Shown in pieces: positions 6,373 through 7,390 of a stretch of 7,390 nt of DNA. Position numbers and translations under genes: made by a program. Where the stretch lies: contig JAQUMG010000089.1 in assembly GCA_028718265.1 (NCBI GenBank), positions 1 to 7,390 of the forward strand, read 5' to 3'. How positions within the stretch are numbered: position 1 is the stretch's first letter; every line of letters begins with the position of its first letter. Source of the stretch: Candidatus Omnitrophota bacterium (GTDB lineage Bacteria > Omnitrophota > Koll11 > JAHIPI01). A model generated the notes under the pieces. That model searched no databases, was not told the DNA's origin, and worked only from the letters and a program-made list of their open reading frames with translations.

Positions 6373-7390
6373 GGAATCAAGAAAAAAGATACTGATCGTA
6401 AACGTTAACTGGCTGGGCGACGTTATTTTTTCCACGCCCTTTATAAGGGCCGTAAGAGAAGCGTATCCGGACAGCTATATAGCCTGCATGGTCGTCCCGC
6501 GCTGCAAAGAATTGCTTGAGACGAACTCGCGCATCAATGAATTGATATTGTACGACGAGGATGGGCATGAAAGAAGCCTTATCGGCAAGATGCGCTTTGC
6601 ATCAAGATTAAAGAAAGATAAATTTGACATGGCCTTTATTCTGCACCGCTCTTTTACGAGGGCACTCATTACCCGCATGGCCGGTATAAAAGAACGCATC
6701 GGCTACGATACGAAAGGCCGCGGTATTCTTCTGACGAAGAAGGTGGGGCATCCGGATTCAGACCTGCACAAGGTGGAATATTTCCTTAAATTGGCCGGGG
6801 CCGTCGGTGCCGATATATCCAAAAAGAATTACGAATTCTTCATAACCGACGCAGACAGAAAAAAAGCCGACGCATTACTCAGCTCTCTGGGTATAAATGC
6901 CGGCGATCGTTTCGTGGTACTGAATCCGGGCGGCAACTGGGATCCGAAGAGATGGCCGGCCGAGAATTTTTCCAAACTGGGCGATATGCTCGCCGTAAAA
7001 TACGGCGTTAAAATAGTGATAAGCGGCCAGGAGAAAGACAAAAAATTGGCGGCAGACATATCCGGAAGGATGAAACATAAAGCGGCGTTGATATGCGGAA
7101 AGACAAGACTAAGGGAACTGGCTGCTATTATGGAAAAAGCAAAACTTGTCATATCGGGTGATTCGGGTCCCATGCATATAGCCGTCAGCGTCGGCACCAA
7201 TACGATAGCGATTTTCGGCCCCACCGACCCGGAAATAACCGGGCCGTACGGCGGCAATAATTATGTAATAATAAAAAAAGATATAGGATGCAAAGTGCCG
7301 TGTTACGATTTAACCTGCCGGGAGAACAGATGCATGAAGGCGGTATCGGCGGAGGATATAATGAAGAAAATTGAAGAAGAAGGGTATTTG
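6359..7390 (+). CDS. waaF: ADP-heptose:LPS heptosyltransferase, WaaF (heptosyltransferase II) type, 3' end open
   Basis: The frame is open from ATG 6359 to the last base, giving 344 residues with no stop; as the family is about 345-350 long, only a few residues are probably missing. WaaF adds the second heptose to the inner core from ADP-heptose on the cytoplasmic face. Seen: VNWLGDVIFSTPFIRAVRE at 16-34, the NWLGD form characteristic of the RfaF group with D21 as the expected catalytic Asp; LNPGGNWDPKRWP at 188-200; SGDSGPMHIA at 266-275; FGPTDP at 286-291; and a cysteine cluster C311, C315, C320, C325 before the last helix. A lysine- and arginine-rich N-terminal stretch (residues 3-10) precedes the first strand. 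It overlaps the GT4 gene by 14 bp. It belongs to a different GT9 subgroup from the domain in the fusion upstream, which has ISALGD. The subgroup is clear; strict heptose specificity and the gene symbol are inferred. Confidence 0.9.
   Translation, partial: MQKNKESRKKILIVNVNWLGDVIFSTPFIRAVREAYPDSYIACMVVPRCKELLETNSRINELILYDEDGHERSLIGKMRFASRLKKDKFDMAFILHRSFTRALITRMAGIKERIGYDTKGRGILLTKKVGHPDSDLHKVEYFLKLAGAVGADISKKNYEFFITDADRKKADALLSSLGINAGDRFVVLNPGGNWDPKRWPAENFSKLGDMLAVKYGVKIVISGQEKDKKLAADISGRMKHKAALICGKTRLRELAAIMEKAKLVISGDSGPMHIAVSVGTNTIAIFGPTDPEITGPYGGNNYVIIKKDIGCKVPCYDLTCRENRCMKAVSAEDIMKKIEEEGYL

Noticed and set aside
7260..7390. Terminator or operon end at the right edge.
   Set aside because: The WaaF-like frame is still open at base 7390 and no hairpin with a T-run is present.

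Overview
The window is a gene-dense, single-strand stretch of a lipid A and lipopolysaccharide (LPS) core assembly operon from a Gram-negative (diderm) bacterium. Six reading frames, all on the + strand, follow each other without any intergenic space: every junction is an overlap (8, 32, 4, 32 and 14 bp). The GC content is moderate by eye, with frequent ATA isoleucine codons. The two fused proteins and the compact LpxK fit an uncultured PVC-like or Omnitrophota-type lineage better than a proteobacterium. That placement is an inference from gene architecture and is only weakly supported.

Layout: (1) bases 2-136, the last 44 codons of a probable Kdo transferase (waaA/kdtA). (2) 129-1211, lpxK, lipid A 4'-kinase, in a shortened form. 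(3) 1180-3129, an unusual fusion of an LpxL/HtrB-type lipid A acyltransferase to an ELM1-family (DUF1022, GT-B-like) domain, starting at TTG behind a strong Shine-Dalgarno sequence. (4) 3126-5297, a fusion of a GT4 glycosyltransferase to a GT9 heptosyltransferase-like domain. (5) 5266-6372, a second, stand-alone GT4 glycosyltransferase. (6) 6359-7390, a second GT9, of the WaaF (heptosyltransferase II) type, still open at the window edge.

Read together, the genes cover successive steps at the inner face of the inner membrane: 4'-phosphorylation of the lipid A disaccharide, Kdo addition, late acylation, then extension of the inner core by two heptosyltransferase-like and two retaining GT4 enzymes. 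The ELM1 domain is of unproven activity, but its position in the operon and its covalent link to the acyltransferase suggest a role in the same pathway. The GT4-GT9 order occurs twice in a row, once fused and once as two overlapping genes, and the two GT4 parts look like paralogues.

No stretch longer than a few bases is non-coding. I see no promoter, terminator, RNA gene, mobile element, CRISPR array or riboswitch; the promoter must lie upstream of base 1 and the operon probably continues past base 7390. The most unusual items are the LpxL-ELM1 fusion, the GT4-GT9 fusion and the compact LpxK. All are new combinations or variants of known families; I see no evidence of a wholly unknown system.
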